A stretch of DNA of 64,000 bases from Ceratothoa steindachneri (GCA_963969495.1 OZ018328.1:3897886-3961885); one strand, 5' to 3'. Positions 51,410-63,075 are shown, counted from the stretch's first letter. A program made the numbers and translations. Notes: generated by a model from the letters alone, not told the origin.

Positions 51410-53811
51410 ATGCCCAATGATGAAAAAAAAAACATCTCCCCTTAATTCCCCCTATAACAACAACGGAGCCGCCCTCGTGCAGCTCCACAGAAAAGATGGA
51501 GGTCCCCCTCCCTGTGCTTGCGCAGGGGACCCTCCATACCTCTTTAACCGGAGAGGAGGCTTACTCCTCTCCTACGCCTACGGGTGTAGGGGACTCCCCC
51601 TCAACCCCTTCTCTGGAGGTGCTTTCGGGCACCTCCCTATCTCCAGCGGCAGTCCCTCCTATGCTTTCTAAGGGGACTGCCAAGAAAGCCAGCAGGCAGC
51701 CCCTCGTACAAGCGGCTCGGTAGGGCAAACCCCCTTAGGGGGGAGAGGGAAGCCAGGCCCCTTCGGTCGCTTCCCTCAAAAGACCTGCTGGCAAAAATAT
51801 TAAACCTTGCCGGGGTCAAGGCCTGTGCCTCCCCACTAAAGACTTATGACGCTGCCAAGGGGACCTGCGATGTCCTGGGAGGGGATGGCCAACTGGAGGC
51901 CCCTCCTGTGATAGACATGGTCCTTGAGGAAAACCAGCCTCAGAAGGTAGGGCCTTCCATGGGGGGGAATCCGGGCTTGGCGCCAAGCACCGAACCCGAA
52001 TCCGCCCCTATGCAAGGTCCTCATCAAACGGCTGTGGATTCTCAGGCAGGACAAGGAGGGGAGGGATCTCCTCCGGATGAATCCCCTGCGCCCACCGGGA
52101 CCTTCTCCATTTCAGAGAAGGACCTGGCTGAGGCCGGTCCATCTGGCCTGGGGGCTTCTACCGGCGGGGGTGAAAAGCGGGTTCATTCCCCGCCCTCCTC
52201 TCCTAAAAAGACAAGAAAGACGAAAAAGACTCGGGGCTCCTCTCCATCCGCGGGGGCTGCGGGGACGGATGGGTCTGCTGCCACTTTGGTAGGCGACCAA
52301 GCCAAGATCGGCACATCCGGCCCCTCTACCCCCTCGTGTGCGGAGCCCCTGACTAAGACCAAGAGTGCACAGGGCGGAGCCTCGATGACATCGGGGCCCC
52401 TCATTCAAAGGTTACCTGGCGTTTTCGAGCCCGCTGGCTTCAAACGCTTCCTCGTTATTCGCTCCACTGATGGCACCATGTTGTCCAAGGGCAACATGAT
52501 CCATCAGCGGAGAGGATTAGCTAGTGCAATTGGTAGAGAGCCGAAGGTAACCCGTTTCTCGGACGGGAGCCTTCTGGCGAATCCCGCCGAGGCGGCCAAG
52601 ATAAGTGCTCTTCGGACACTTCATGGCACCCCGGTGAGTGTGACGCCGCACTCTACCATGAACTTTGTAAAAGGAGTAGTTTATGCGAGGGAACTCGTTG
52701 ACTACTCCATAGAAGACATCACCCTAGAGCTGGCCGACCATGGGGCGGTCAAGGTCGAACGTGTGATGAGAAAACAGGGAGGGGCCTCGAGACCCACCCC
52801 TACACTCTTCGTCACGTTCGACTGTGACAAGCTCCCTGAGTCGGTGCGTGCCGGTTGGTACCGCTACCGCGTAAAGGCATTCGTGCCACTGCCGCGGCGG
52901 TGCTATTACTGTCACCGCTTCGGCCACACGAATCGATCATGTAGACGTGCAAAATCGGGGTCACCCGAAGTCTGTGTAAATTGCTCCAAGGTCGCACACG
53001 ATAAGTCCAAATCGTGTGTGGCTAAGTGTGTCAATTGTGGAGAGCCGCACCCTGCTTCTTCGAAGCAATGTGGTGCATATCTCCTTGAGAAAGAAATCCT
53101 GGCCATTCAGGCCCAGGATCGACTCTCATTCTGCGAGGCTAAGGACTTGGTCCTGGCGCGCCCGGCTCTGCCTGGGACGTCATATGCCTCAATAGTTAGA
53201 AAAGCACCCTCTGCTCCTGGCCCATCCAGGCCAACGAGCACGGTTGTTTCCGCGCCCATTCGGAGCCCTTCTGCGGGCTCTACTACACCCGGGCGCTCCC
53301 CTGGTAGAGCTGGCGGCAAAAAGGGTTCACACCCAGCCCCGGCTAATACCAGGGCTCCCCCCTCTTCCCCCAGCGTGACCGTTTCCCGTAAGGCGAAACG
53401 GCCACGCGCCTCCACAGAGTCGTTAGACTCACAGGAGGCAACACCCCTGAAGATGGTCGCTAGGCCATCTTCCGGGGTTCCTAAAGCTGTTCCCCGAAAG
53501 GAGGACAGCAACAAAGGAGCTTCGGCCCCTTCGCCCACGCCCCGAGGTGGAGCGAGTGGCTCGGAGACGGTGGTTCCTCGAAAAGAGGGCCCCCGCCTCC
53601 GAAGCCGCAACGCCCGCCTAAGGTTTCGAGGCGGAGGGAGGAAAAGACTCGCATGGCGAGCCCAACCTCCCCCAATAAGTCCTCGAAGGCGACAGCGCCT
53701 TCAGCGCTTTGTCCGGCCAACAGCGCCCGGGGTTCTGCCTCCGGGAAGCGTACGGCCATTCCCGTGAGGGTCTTCAATTCGAGGAGGGCCCCCGCGTCTC
53801 CTCCGAGCTAG
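51410..53811 (+). pseudogene. I-B ORF1: RNA-binding zinc-knuckle protein, frameshifted
   Basis: The likely start is the ATG at 51410 (TCACCATG), as in the composite copy. A 14-bp deletion near 51707 and, relative to the composite copy, a missing C in the run at about 53590 shift the frame. The open central part runs from 51730 to 53590: a Lys-rich stretch, a conserved central domain (FKRFLVIRSTDGTMLSKGN), then three knuckles at about 52899-53072, CYYCHRFGHTNRSC, CVNCSKVAHDKSKSC and CVNCGEPHPASSKQC. The original C-terminus is Pro/Ser-rich and ends at TAG 53809-53811. The Arg-rich end read in the present frame (to 53767) is an artefact of the deletion. Confidence 0.82.
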
Positions 53812-56800
53812 GCCTGGAGGGCATATTCCTTCAATGGAATTGCCGTGGACTCCGGGCCAACTGGGAGGAGCTGCGGAGGCTCGTCTCGTCCCGTTCCCCG
53901 TTAGCTATTTTTTTGCAGGAGACCATGCTAGGCGCGTGCCCGCTGCCTGCCCTCCCGGGGTATAAGGGTCTTGCGACCCCACCACCGCGGGATGGCCGGG
54001 CTGGGGGATGCGCGGTTTACACCCGGCATGATGTCTCCGTTCTTCCTTTCTCTTTAGATACCTCCTTTCAGGCAGTGGCTGTGCAGCAGCACCTGGATAG
54101 GAGGTATACTATCATTTCTGCGTGCATTCCACCGTCAGCTGACTTCGACGCGGGGGACTTCCGCCGCGTCGTGGCACGGTTGCCGATGCCCTATCTCTTG
54201 CTTGGAGATCTGAACGGCAGGCATCCTCTCTGGGGAGATTACTCCATAAATCCCAGGGGACAAGTCCTTGCCGATCTGATCGAAGAGCTTGAGATGGGTG
54301 TCCTAAACGTGGATAAGTTTACGCATCACTGTCCGAGAACCGCTTCATTTTCTTGCCTTGACCTATCTTTGTGCTCTTCGGATGCACAGCCTGATTTTGA
54401 TTGGGGGGTGGTCGATGACCTCCATGGTAGTGATCACTTTCCCATTCAAATATCATTTTCAGGGCAACTGCCGCCTGAGAGACCACCTCGGTGGTGCTTG
54501 GCGCGGGCGCGGTGGCCTGCATTTCAGGAAATGACTGAATTCTCTATCTCAGTCGAGGAGTTTAGGTCGGTAGATGAGGCCGTTGAGTTCTTCTCCGGCA
54601 ACCTCATCGCCGTAGGCCTGACTACTATTCCTAGGACGTCTGGCCGTTTTGCACGCCAACCACTCCCATGGTGGTCGGCCGAGTGTGAGACGGCCCTCAA
54701 ACAGAAGCGTTATGCCTACATGCGCTATAAGCGCCGCCCGAACGATTTCACTGTCGCTGAATTTCGTCGAGCTAGGGCTAGGTTCCGGTATATTTCGAAG
54801 CACGCCCGCCGCTCTTCTTGGCGGGCATACGTGTCTTCACTTAACGGGAAGACCCCTTTAGCTGAGGTGTGGAAGCGAGTCAAAAGGATTCCGGGCAAGT
54901 TCTCGCAGGACCCCCCTCCCGTTCTCCAGGAGAATGGGACCGCAATCTCGGACCCCGCGTCCGTGGCGGAATCCTTAGCGACCGCTTTTTCCGCATTCTC
55001 TAGCCGTGATGCTGCTCCGCCAGCATTCAATGCACGTCGTGATGTCGCGGAAGGCCGCCGGCTGGACTTTACCTCCAGAGGCGGAGAACCCTTCAACGAC
55101 AAGTTTACTGTGAGTGAGTTGCGTTCCGCTCTCGCTTCGTGCGCGGACACCGCCCATGGTCCGGACGATGTCCCGTACGCCATGCTTCGACACCTGGGTG
55201 AGCGAGGCATGGCCTTTCTGTTAGATTTGTTCAACAGGATCTGGGTGGAAGGTCTTCTCCCAGACTCCTGGCGAATCGCTACTGTGCTCGCCTTTCGCAA
55301 GCCGGGGAGAGATCACTCTACTCCGACCGGTTTCCGCCCAATCTCTCTAACCTCTTGCGTGTGCAAGTTGATGGAGAAATTGGTAAATGTTAGATTAGCC
55401 TATTTCCTGGACAGCGGAGGCCATCTGTCTTCTGCACAGTGCGGCTTCCGTAAGTTCCACTCCACGTCGGATGCTCTGCTCCGACTGGAAAGTGCCGTCT
55501 GCGAGGCTTTCCTTCGTAGACAGCACTACGCCACGGTGTTTTTTGATCTGGAGAAGGCCTATGATACCGCATGGCGATACGGTATCATGGAGACTCTCCA
55601 CACGATGGGGGCGAGGGGACGCCTCCCAATTTGTATATCTGAATTTTTGCGAGATCGTCGATTCCGCGTACGGGTGGGGGGGAGCCCTCTCCGGCCCAAA
55701 GGAGCAGGAAGAGGGTGTCCCGCAGGGAAGTGTCCTCAGTGTCACACTCTTTGCCCTGAGCATCAACGGCATCACCTCGGTGCTGCCGGAAGATGTTCTC
55801 GCTACGCTCTACGTGGACGACCTTTCGATCTCTTTTGGCGCGGCCCAGATGCCAACTCTGGAGCGTCGACTCCAACAGGCATTGAACCGCGTCTCTCACT
55901 ATGCCGAAGCGCACAGGTTTCGGTTTTCTTTGGCCAAGACTAAGGTGGTGCACTTCTGCCGCCATCCACGGCTACACCCCTACCCAGATTTGTTTCTTAA
56001 TGGGGTGCGCCTGGATGTGGTTGAGTCGCACCGTTTCCTTGGTCTTGTATTCGACCGACGCCTCACCTGGGAAGCTCATATTCGCAGCCTTAGGGTCTCT
56101 TGTACCCGCGCCATGGACATTCTCCGTTCAGTGACGTTCAGCGCTTGGGGCGCTGATAGGGCTACCGCCTTACTTTTTTATCGATCCTTTGTTCGCTCGA
56201 AGCTCGACTACGGATGCGAGTTTTATGCATCCGCAGCCGAGCGTTTATTGCGGAAGGTGGATTCGATCCACCACACCGGCCTTCGCCTTGCGACCGGTGC
56301 CTTCCGCACTTCCCCCATTGAGAGCCTGTTGGTCGATGCTGGGGAGATGCCACTCGCTCTGCGCCGCGTGCAGTGCATCACTCGCCTGTACGCGCGAGCC
56401 CGACGCCTCCCTCAGTCGCCAACAGCTCTCACTGCATCCGCAGCTGATCTCGATGGTGCCTATGCCGCCGAGAGACGCCAGTCATACCCTAAGCCCTTTG
56501 GGTTTAGGGCCAGGAAACTCCTTCGAGAGGTAGATATAGCTCTCGGGCCGGTGGTGCCCCTGGTTCTGCCCAGGACGCCACCCTGGAGAGTACCACATTT
56601 GGCTATTTGTCGCCACGCCTCTGCTCCCAAAGCTTGTACTGCGCCGGGAGTATTGCGTTCGACCTTTTTGGAGCACACATCGTGTCACGCTGGTACCGTG
56701 CCAGTGTATACGGATGGCTCCAAGTCCCAAGAGGGGGTCGGCTTCCACGCCGTATCCCCTCTGTTTGAAGTCAGCGGGGCTCTACCAGGCGCTGCGTCTG

Positions 56801-57528
56801 TCTTCACGGCCGAGCTGGTGGCAATACACCACTCGGTACGGGAGATTACGCGACGTGCCCGGTTCGGAGACCGGATTGTGATCTATAGCGACTCACAAAG
56901 TGCCCTGAGTGCTCTCGGGGCATTGGAATCTCCGCATCCCCTGGTTCGCGATATCCGTGACGCCACGGTTTTGGCGAGCCGGGCAGATGTCGAGATTATC
57001 TTCTGCTGGGTTCCTGGACATGTAGGAATTGCGGGGAATGAGCGCGCCAAAGAGTCTGCGAGGACTCTGCGACCGGACCAGCGTTTCGCTCTTCCTCACA
57101 CCGACTACATGGCAGGAATACGGGCAGCTCTTTGGACTGCTTGGCAAAGAAGATGGGAGACGGTCGAAGGGAACTTAAAGTTGCGTGCCATTGCGCCGCG
57201 ACTGTTCCCATGGACCTATCCCCCAATGCCGCGGCGGCTTCAGGTTGCTTTCTGTCGTCTCCGAATCGGACACACTCGTGTGACGCATCGCTATCTGATG
57301 GAGCGCTCGCCTGCGCCCTATTGCAACGACTGCGTCGTCCCCCAGACTGTTCGGCACATTCTTGTCGAATGTCCCAGTCTGGGTGATCTTCGCGCACGAC
57401 ACCTGTCCCGGTACCGGGATGGGCGGGGTCGCTACCGCCTGTCCCTTGTTCTCGGGATGAGTGCGTGTACTTTGACTGGTGGACTTATTGACTTTTTGGG
57501 GGAGGCCGGCCTTCTCCCTTTTATTTAA
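53805..57528 (+). pseudogene. I-B ORF2: endonuclease, RT, RNase H; one frameshift
   Basis: The frame overlaps ORF1 by about 100 nt and has no ATG before the endonuclease (IFLQWNCRGLRANWEELRRL). Motifs: FLQETML, GDLNGRH and GSDHFPI (nuclease); RPISLTSCVCKLMEKLV, FFDLEKAYDTAWR, EEGVPQGSVLS and YVDDLSISF (RT, both Asp present); YTDGSKSQEGVG, TAELVAI, SDSQSAL and WVPGHVGIAGNE (RNase H); then CNDCVVPQTVRHILVEC near the C-terminus. An extra G in the G7 run at 55675-55681 shifts the frame between RT motifs. Removing one G would restore about 1,240 codons. Both halves are otherwise open. Confidence 0.88.
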
Positions 57529-57626
57529 CGCGATTTAATTGTTGTTGTTTTTGTAATTGTTTTGTTATTGCTTTGTTATTGTTATTGTTATTCCTTTTTA
57601 TTGTTTTCTGTTTAATTTTTTAAAGT

Positions 57627-57680
57627 AGCCTAAATTAGGCTGTTTGTTTACGGCAACTTATGCCTTAGTCGGCAGTCGCC
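57627..57680 (+). other. I-B 3'-terminal hairpin pair
   Basis: Hairpin 1 is AGCCTA-AAT-TAGGCT (57627-57641). Hairpin 2 is GGCAACT...AGTCGCC with inner TGCC/GGCA (57652-57680), about 17 nt before the poly(A) tail. The same pair ends most I-B copies in the window. Confidence 0.65.
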
Positions 57681-57713
57681 AGATAGCCCCTTAATTAAAA
57701 AAAAAAAAAAAAA

Positions 57714-57725
57714 TGGGTTAGTCCA
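57714..57725 (+). repeat. 3' target-site duplication of full-length I-B
   Basis: TGGGTTAGTCCA, identical to 50868-50879. Confidence 0.95.
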
Positions 57726-58620
57726 TGTGGTGGCCATTGCATTTGATATGAGTTCGCTTGGTTTTTGGTTTCATTTACCTCACTTATTTCTGCATCTTTT
57801 AAGACGTGTAAATTACGCCTAAAGTACGCAGGGACATCAATCCATTTCTTGAGGCATTGATAATGGACCCTAATATCAGTCTGATTGTTCTTAGCGTTAA
57901 GTTTAAGGATACGGTATGTCACCCCTCCTGGATTTGCCTGGGTGATTATATATGGCCCAATGAATCGTGCTTTCATTTTATTCTTAAGCAAGTTTCCTTT
58001 TAAATTTACTTTTTGGGCAACCTTTTGACTAACCTAGTAACGGGGGAAAATGAGGGCTCCCTTCATTCTATACAGTTCTTGGGAGTAGAGGTACCGCATG
58101 GAGGGGGTGTGCCTTATATAAAATTATATTGGAGGGAGTCTCCCCCTTTTGGGCATGGACCATATTGTTATAAGTAAGAATGGCCTTGACTAGCTGTTAA
58201 TCCCAGTCAATAGCATCAGGAGTCAAGAATCGAAGGAATTACCCAAGGGTCCAGTTTACACTTTCCATGGCCCCATTTGAAGTCTGGCAAAGTGGATAGG
58301 ACGAAAGGTGTCTAATACCCATATCACTTAAGGTCTCCATAAAGATTCAACTGCAAAACTGGGCCATTGTCTGACATGTTGGTTCAATAGTTTGGGTAAA
58401 AATGGATAGATTCTTTTGGTCAATGCTTTAATAACAGTGTCAGCCTGTTTGTTATGTATGGTAACTATGGTGACCCATTTCGAAAAGGGATCTATCATGA
58501 CCAAACATACTCATCCTGGAAATTGCACAATATTTATTGCCATCAACTCGAATGGGTACTGCATTTGGATTTTTAATGTTGGCAAAGTCTGGATCAGCCC
58601 CGTTTGTACAGTTGGTAACG
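57726..58620 (-). pseudogene. Ty3/gypsy integrase with GPY/F module
   Basis: Minus-strand frames: FELMAINIVQFPG-stop-VCLVMIDPFSKWVTIV (core strand 1, Asp position changed), then LVKAILTYNNMVHAQKGETP (conserved core end) and ARFIGPYIITQANPGGVTYR (the GPY/F motif that gives the family its name), then VHYQCLKKWID. Integrase joins the cDNA to the chromosome. Stops and shifts break the core. The GPY/F part is still open from 57991 to the I-B junction. Confidence 0.75.
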
Positions 58621-59080
58621 AGGATGAGACAAGCGAATGTCTGCACAATTTCGTGTACTGGGGTGCCACAAGACAGAATTAGTTAAAATAATAATTTTGC
58701 CTCTACCAAAATGTGTGTATTGAGTATGAAGGTATATCACTATGTCAACTAAGGTTCCGTGGTTTACAACAGGTACAAACCAACCATGTTAATTGGTCCA
58801 CCGCAAATGCTCATGTTCATAATTGAGTCTTTTCTCTTTGTAAGCCTGTCTGAAATTATGTAACTGAGGAGGTAACATACAATTACTTGTACGTACATAC
58901 CTAATGAGTAGTCTTAAGTTCTCATCTCTTGTTTGCATACGTCTTACTTTTACCTCAATAATTAGGCCGTCAATGGCTATAATAGATGGAAGATCGACCA
59001 TGCGTGCATGGGAAACAAGAGCAGGTGACACTTCATTTTCAGATGTCAGAAGTGTTGTCAATCAGAGTGAAATAGCAGTT
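57726..59080 (-). mobile_element. Ty3/gypsy pol remnant, right of the I-B insertion
   Basis: This is the minus-strand continuation of the element at 49998-50867. The integrase core lies at about 58600-58070 and the GPY/F C-terminal module at 57991-57726. The part at 58650-59080 is more decayed. The insertion point falls after the GPY/F module. Confidence 0.7.
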
Positions 59081-59232
59081 TAAACTACACCCTGAGTGTT
59101 AGGGGCAGTCTGAGGTTTGGAAAGTCTATCCAAGTCTAGGGATGCAAGAAGGTGATATTGTTTGACAGTGCTGATAGAGTTTTTTGGGGGTGGTCCTGTC
59201 ACCAAACAATACAGGTTTGCAAGAATTGGTGC
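59081..59232. other. Short spacer, nothing recognised
   Basis: Between the gypsy remnant and the next I-B copy. Confidence 0.4.
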
Positions 59233-59324
59233 TAAGATGCACAGCCTGATTTTGATTGAAGGATGGCGGGGGGGGGGATAAATGACATCGAAGGTAATGA
59301 TCACTTTCCCACTTTCCTGAATTC

Positions 59325-62070
59325 TCTATCTAGTCGAGGAGTTTAGGTCGGTAGATGATGCCGTTGAGGTTTTCTCCGGTAACCTCATCGCCGCGTGCCT
59401 GACTAGTATACCCAGAACGTCTAGGCCGTTTTGCACGCACTCCCGTGGTGGTCGACTGAGGGTGAGACGGCCTTCAAACAGAAGCGTTACGACTACATGC
59501 GCTATAAGCGCCACCCGAACGAGTTCACTGTCGGTGAATTTCGTCGGGCTAGGTTCTGGTATATTTCAAATCACGCCCGCCGCTTTTCTTGGCGGTCATA
59601 TGTGTCTTCACTTAACGGGAAGACCCATCTAAAAGAGGTGTGGAAGCGAGTCAAAAGGATTCAGGGCAACTTTCGCAGGACCCCTATCGCGTGCTCCAGG
59701 AGAATGGGACCGCAATCTCGGACCCCGCGGCCGTGGCGGAATCCTTCGTGACAACTTTCTCCGCATTCTCTAGCCGAGATGCTGCTCCGCCAGCATTGAA
59801 TGCACGTCGTGATGTCGCGGAAGGCCGCCAGCTGGACTTTACCTCCAGAGGCGGAGAACCCTTCAACGACAGATTTACTGTGAGTGAGTTGCGCTCCGCT
59901 CTCGCTTCGTGCGCGGACACCGCCCATGGTCTGGACGATGTCCCGTACGCCATGCTTCGACACCTGGGTGAGCGAGGCATGGCCTTTCTCTTAGATTTGT
60001 TCAACAGGATGTGGGTTTAGGGACTCCTCCCAGATTACTGGCGAATCGCGACTGTGCTCGCCTTTCGCAAACCGGGGAGATATCACTCTACTCCGGCCGG
60101 TTTCTGCCCAATCTCTCTGACCTCTTCGTGTGGAAGTTGATGGAGAAATTGGTAAATGTTAGATTAGCCTTTTTCTGAAAAGCGGAGGCCATCTGACTTC
60201 TGCACAGTGCAGCTTCCGCAAGTTCCACTCCACGTCGGATGCTCTGCTCCGACTGGAAAATGGCGTGTCCGATGACTTCCTTCGTAGACAGCACTCCGCC
60301 ACGTTGTTTTTCGATCTAGAGAGGCCTATGATACCGCATAGCGATACGCTATCATGGAGACTCCACACGATGTGGGTGAGGGGACGCCTACTAATGTTTA
60401 TATCTGAATTTTGCGAGAAAGTCGATTCCGCGTACGTGTTGGGTGAGCCAAAACCAGCCCAATGGAGCAAGAAGAGGGTGTCCCGCAGGAAAGTGTCCTC
60501 ATTGTCATATTCTTTGCCCTGGGCACCAACGGCATTACCTCGATGCTGCTGGAAGAAGTTCTTACTACGCTCTACGTGGATGACCTTTCGATTTCTATTG
60601 ACGCTGCTCAGATGCCAACTGTGGAGCGTCGACCTCAACATGCATTGAACCGCGTCTCTCGCTATGCCGAAGCGCACAGGTTTTGGTTTTCCTTGGCCAA
60701 GACTATGGTGATGCACTTCTACCGCCATCCACGGCTCCACCATGACCCATACTTGTTTATTAATAGGGTACGCCTGGAAGTACGTGAATCGCACCGTTTC
60801 CTTGGTCTTGTATTTGACCGACGCCTCACCTGGGAGGCTCATATTCGCAGTCTTAGGGTCTCGTACCCGCGCATTGGATATTCTCTGTTCCGTGACGTTC
60901 AGCTTTCGGGGCATTGCTAGGGCTAGTTCCTGACTTTTTTATCGATCATTTGTTCGTTCGATATTGGACTGTGGATACGAGTTTTATGCATCCACAGCTG
61001 AGCGTGTATTAAGGAAGTTGGACTCGATCCACCACACCGGCCTACGCCTGGTGACCGGTGCCTTCCGCACTTCCCCAATTAAGAGCCTACTAGTCGATGC
61101 TGTGGAGATGCCACCTGCCCAACGCCGTGTACAGGGCACTTTTCGCTTGTACGCGCGAACCCGGCCCCTCCCTTAATCGCCAATAGCTCTCACTGCCTCT
61201 GCGGCTGATTTCGACGGTGCCTATGCCCCCGAGAGACGCCAGTCATACCTTAATCCCTTTGGGTTTAGGGCTAAGAAACTTCTTCGAGAGCTAGGTATAG
61301 CTCACGGGCCGGTGGTGCCCTGGTTCTGCCCAGGACGCCACGCCTTTGCTCCCAAAGCTTGTACAGCGCCGGGAGTATTGCGTTTGACATTTTTGGAGCA
61401 CACCTCGTGTCACGCTGGAACCGTGCCAGTGTATACGGATGGCTCCAACTCCGAAGAGGGGGTCGGCATCCACGCCGTATCCCCTCTGTTTGAAGTCAGC
61501 GTGGATCTGCCAGGCACTGCGTCTGTCTTCACGGCCGAGCTGGTGGCAATACACTACTCGGGACGGGAGATTACGCGACGTGCCCAGTTCGAAGACAGGA
61601 TTGTGATCTATAGCGACTCACAAAGCGCCCTGAGTGCTCTCGGGGCATTGGAATCGCCGCATCCCCTGGTTCGCACCTATCCGTGACGCTATGGTTATGG
61701 CGAGCCGGGCAGATGCCGAGGTTATCTTCTGCTGAAGTCCTGGACATGTAGGAATTTCGGGGGAATGTGCGCGCCAAAGAGTCCGCGAGGACTCTGCGAA
61801 CGGACCAGCGTTTCGCTCTTCCCCACACCGACTACATTGCAGAAATACGTGCAGCTCTTCGGGCTTCTTGGCAAAGAAGATGGGAGACGGTCGAAGGGAA
61901 CGTGATGTTGCGTGTTATTGCACGGCGACTGTTTCCCATGGACCTAACCCCTAATATCGCGAAGGCTTCGGGTTGCTTTCTGTCGTCTCTTAATTGGACA
62001 CACTCGCGGGACGCACCGCCATTTGATGGATCGCTCGCCAGCGCCCTACTGTGAAGACTGATTTGTTCCC
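59325..62070 (+). pseudogene. I-B ORF2 remnant: RT and RNase H
   Basis: Open pieces cover the region before the RT (59640-60020), the palm with QEEGVPQESVL and YVDDLSISI (60462-60920, both active-site Asp present), the thumb (60964-61176) and RNase H with YTDGSNSEEG, TAELVAI and SDSQSAL (61312-61686). Between them are a TAG at 60018-60020, indels near 60330 and 60410 and others near 61680. It cannot make a full protein but shows which residues the family conserves. Confidence 0.75.
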
Positions 62071-62435
62071 CAGACAGTTTGGTATATTATTGTTGAATGT
62101 TCCAGTCTGGTTGATCTCCGCGCACGTTACCTGTCCCGGTACCGGGATGGGCGGGTTTGCTCCCGCCCACCCCTTGTACTCGGGACGAGTTCGTGCACAC
62201 CGACCTATGGACTTTTAGACTTTTTGGAGGACGCCAGTCTTCTCCCCATTTTTTTAAATATTTGGGTTTTTTTTGTTGTTGGTTTTTCTTATTTTAGTAG
62301 GTCGCATGTTCCTGCGCCGGGGGGAGGCGGACCTTCCCCCGACGCCAGAGCTTGCTTCCTGCTTATTACCTCTTTTCTTTGTTTTATTTTTATTCGTGTT
62401 TATTATATATGTTTTTTAGCATCGTCTTTTAAAGA

Positions 62436-62490
62436 TGCCTAATTTTAGGCAATGTTGAATACGGCGACTAATGCCCAAGTAGGCAGTCGC
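62436..62490 (+). other. I-B 3'-terminal hairpin pair with compensatory change
   Basis: Hairpin 1 is TGCCTAA-TT-TTAGGCA. The outer A-T pair of other copies (AGCCTA...TAGGCT) is T-A here, so pairing is kept with both bases changed. Hairpin 2 GGCGAC...GTCGCC is perfect. Confidence 0.65.
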
Positions 62491-62512
62491 CAGATGAGCT
62501 CTTTAAAAAACT

Positions 62513-62756
62513 TAAAAATTGTGGTTGACTTGGTACCCCATTTGCGTCGCTTGAGATCTTCCTGTTCGAAGGCTATGGATTTGCCTCGGGTTTTATACGA
62601 TACCACTTGAGGTAGTAATAAGCGCAACTTGTGGTCGCTTTATTCGGCGCTGGTTCAATCTTGATTCGGCCTTTAAGTTACTTGACTCTGTTCGTACGCT
62701 TGGGGCTCGTCTTAGTAGAGTAACCTTTCGCACCTCGCCTATCCCTAGTCTGTAGT
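62513..62756 (+). pseudogene. RT thumb fragment of a second I-type family
   Basis: One frame reads LVPHLRRLRSSCSKAMDLPR, then stops, then KLLDSVRTLGARLSRVTFRTSPIPSL. This matches the same region of I-B (HIRSLRVSCTRAMDILRS, FRTSPIESL) in pattern but not closely in sequence. It is a related, distinct element, cut at both ends by I-B copies. Confidence 0.6.
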
Positions 62757-63075
62757 TGGGACGAGTTCGTGCACACTGACTTGTGGACTTGTTGACTTTT
62801 GGGGAGAGGCCGGGCTTCTCTCCTTTATTTAAGTAGGTTCTATTTTTGTTTTTTGTTTGTTCTCTTTGTAGGTTGCACGCTCCTGCACCGGGGTGAAGGG
62901 GCCCTGCCCCCGATGCCGGAGATTGCTTCCTAATTGTTAAGTTTTTCCAATATTTATCATTGTTATTTTTTCATAATTTTATTTTAAAGTAGCCTAGTTC
63001 TAGGCTGTAGTATTTCCGGCGACTTATGCCCAAGTCGGCAGTCGTCAGATGGGCTCTAAAGAAAAAAAAACCTAG
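62757..63075 (+). mobile_element. I-B 3' end copy
   Basis: The last codons of ORF2 (decayed), the 3'UTR, hairpin 1 AGCCTAG-TT-CTAGGCT (62991-63006), hairpin 2 (63018-63046), then CAGATGGGCTC and an A-rich end. It is strongly 5'-truncated. Confidence 0.8.

Larger units (their letters stand above)
50880..57713 (+). mobile_element. Full-length I-B LINE, 6.83 kb
   Basis: It begins CCCCGTAAGGGGCGCGG and ends in a 17-A tail, flanked by 12-bp duplications. The order is a 5'UTR of about 530 bp with uORF and hairpin, ORF1, an overlapping ORF2, and a T-rich 3'UTR with two hairpins. It inserted into a minus-strand Ty3/gypsy pol gene. ORF1 has a 14-bp deletion and a one-base deletion, and ORF2 has one extra G, so it is nearly intact and young. 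RNase H plus a C-terminal CCHC and a knuckle-bearing ORF1 place it in the I superfamily. The exact clade (I or Nimb) needs a tree. Confidence 0.93.
59233..62512 (+). mobile_element. 5'-truncated I-B copy, endonuclease end to 3' terminus
   Basis: It starts near ATGCACAGCCTGATTTTGA (main-copy about 54384) and follows ORF2, the 3'UTR and both hairpins to CAGATGAGCTC and an A-rich end. It is closer to the full-length copy than the 25-kb copy is, but frames are broken by several indels. No clear target-site duplication was found. Confidence 0.85.

Noticed and set aside
53107..53610. Long open frame antisense to I-B ORF1
   Set aside because: Shadow of the GC-rich ORF1; no independent features, and similar shadows occur in other copies.
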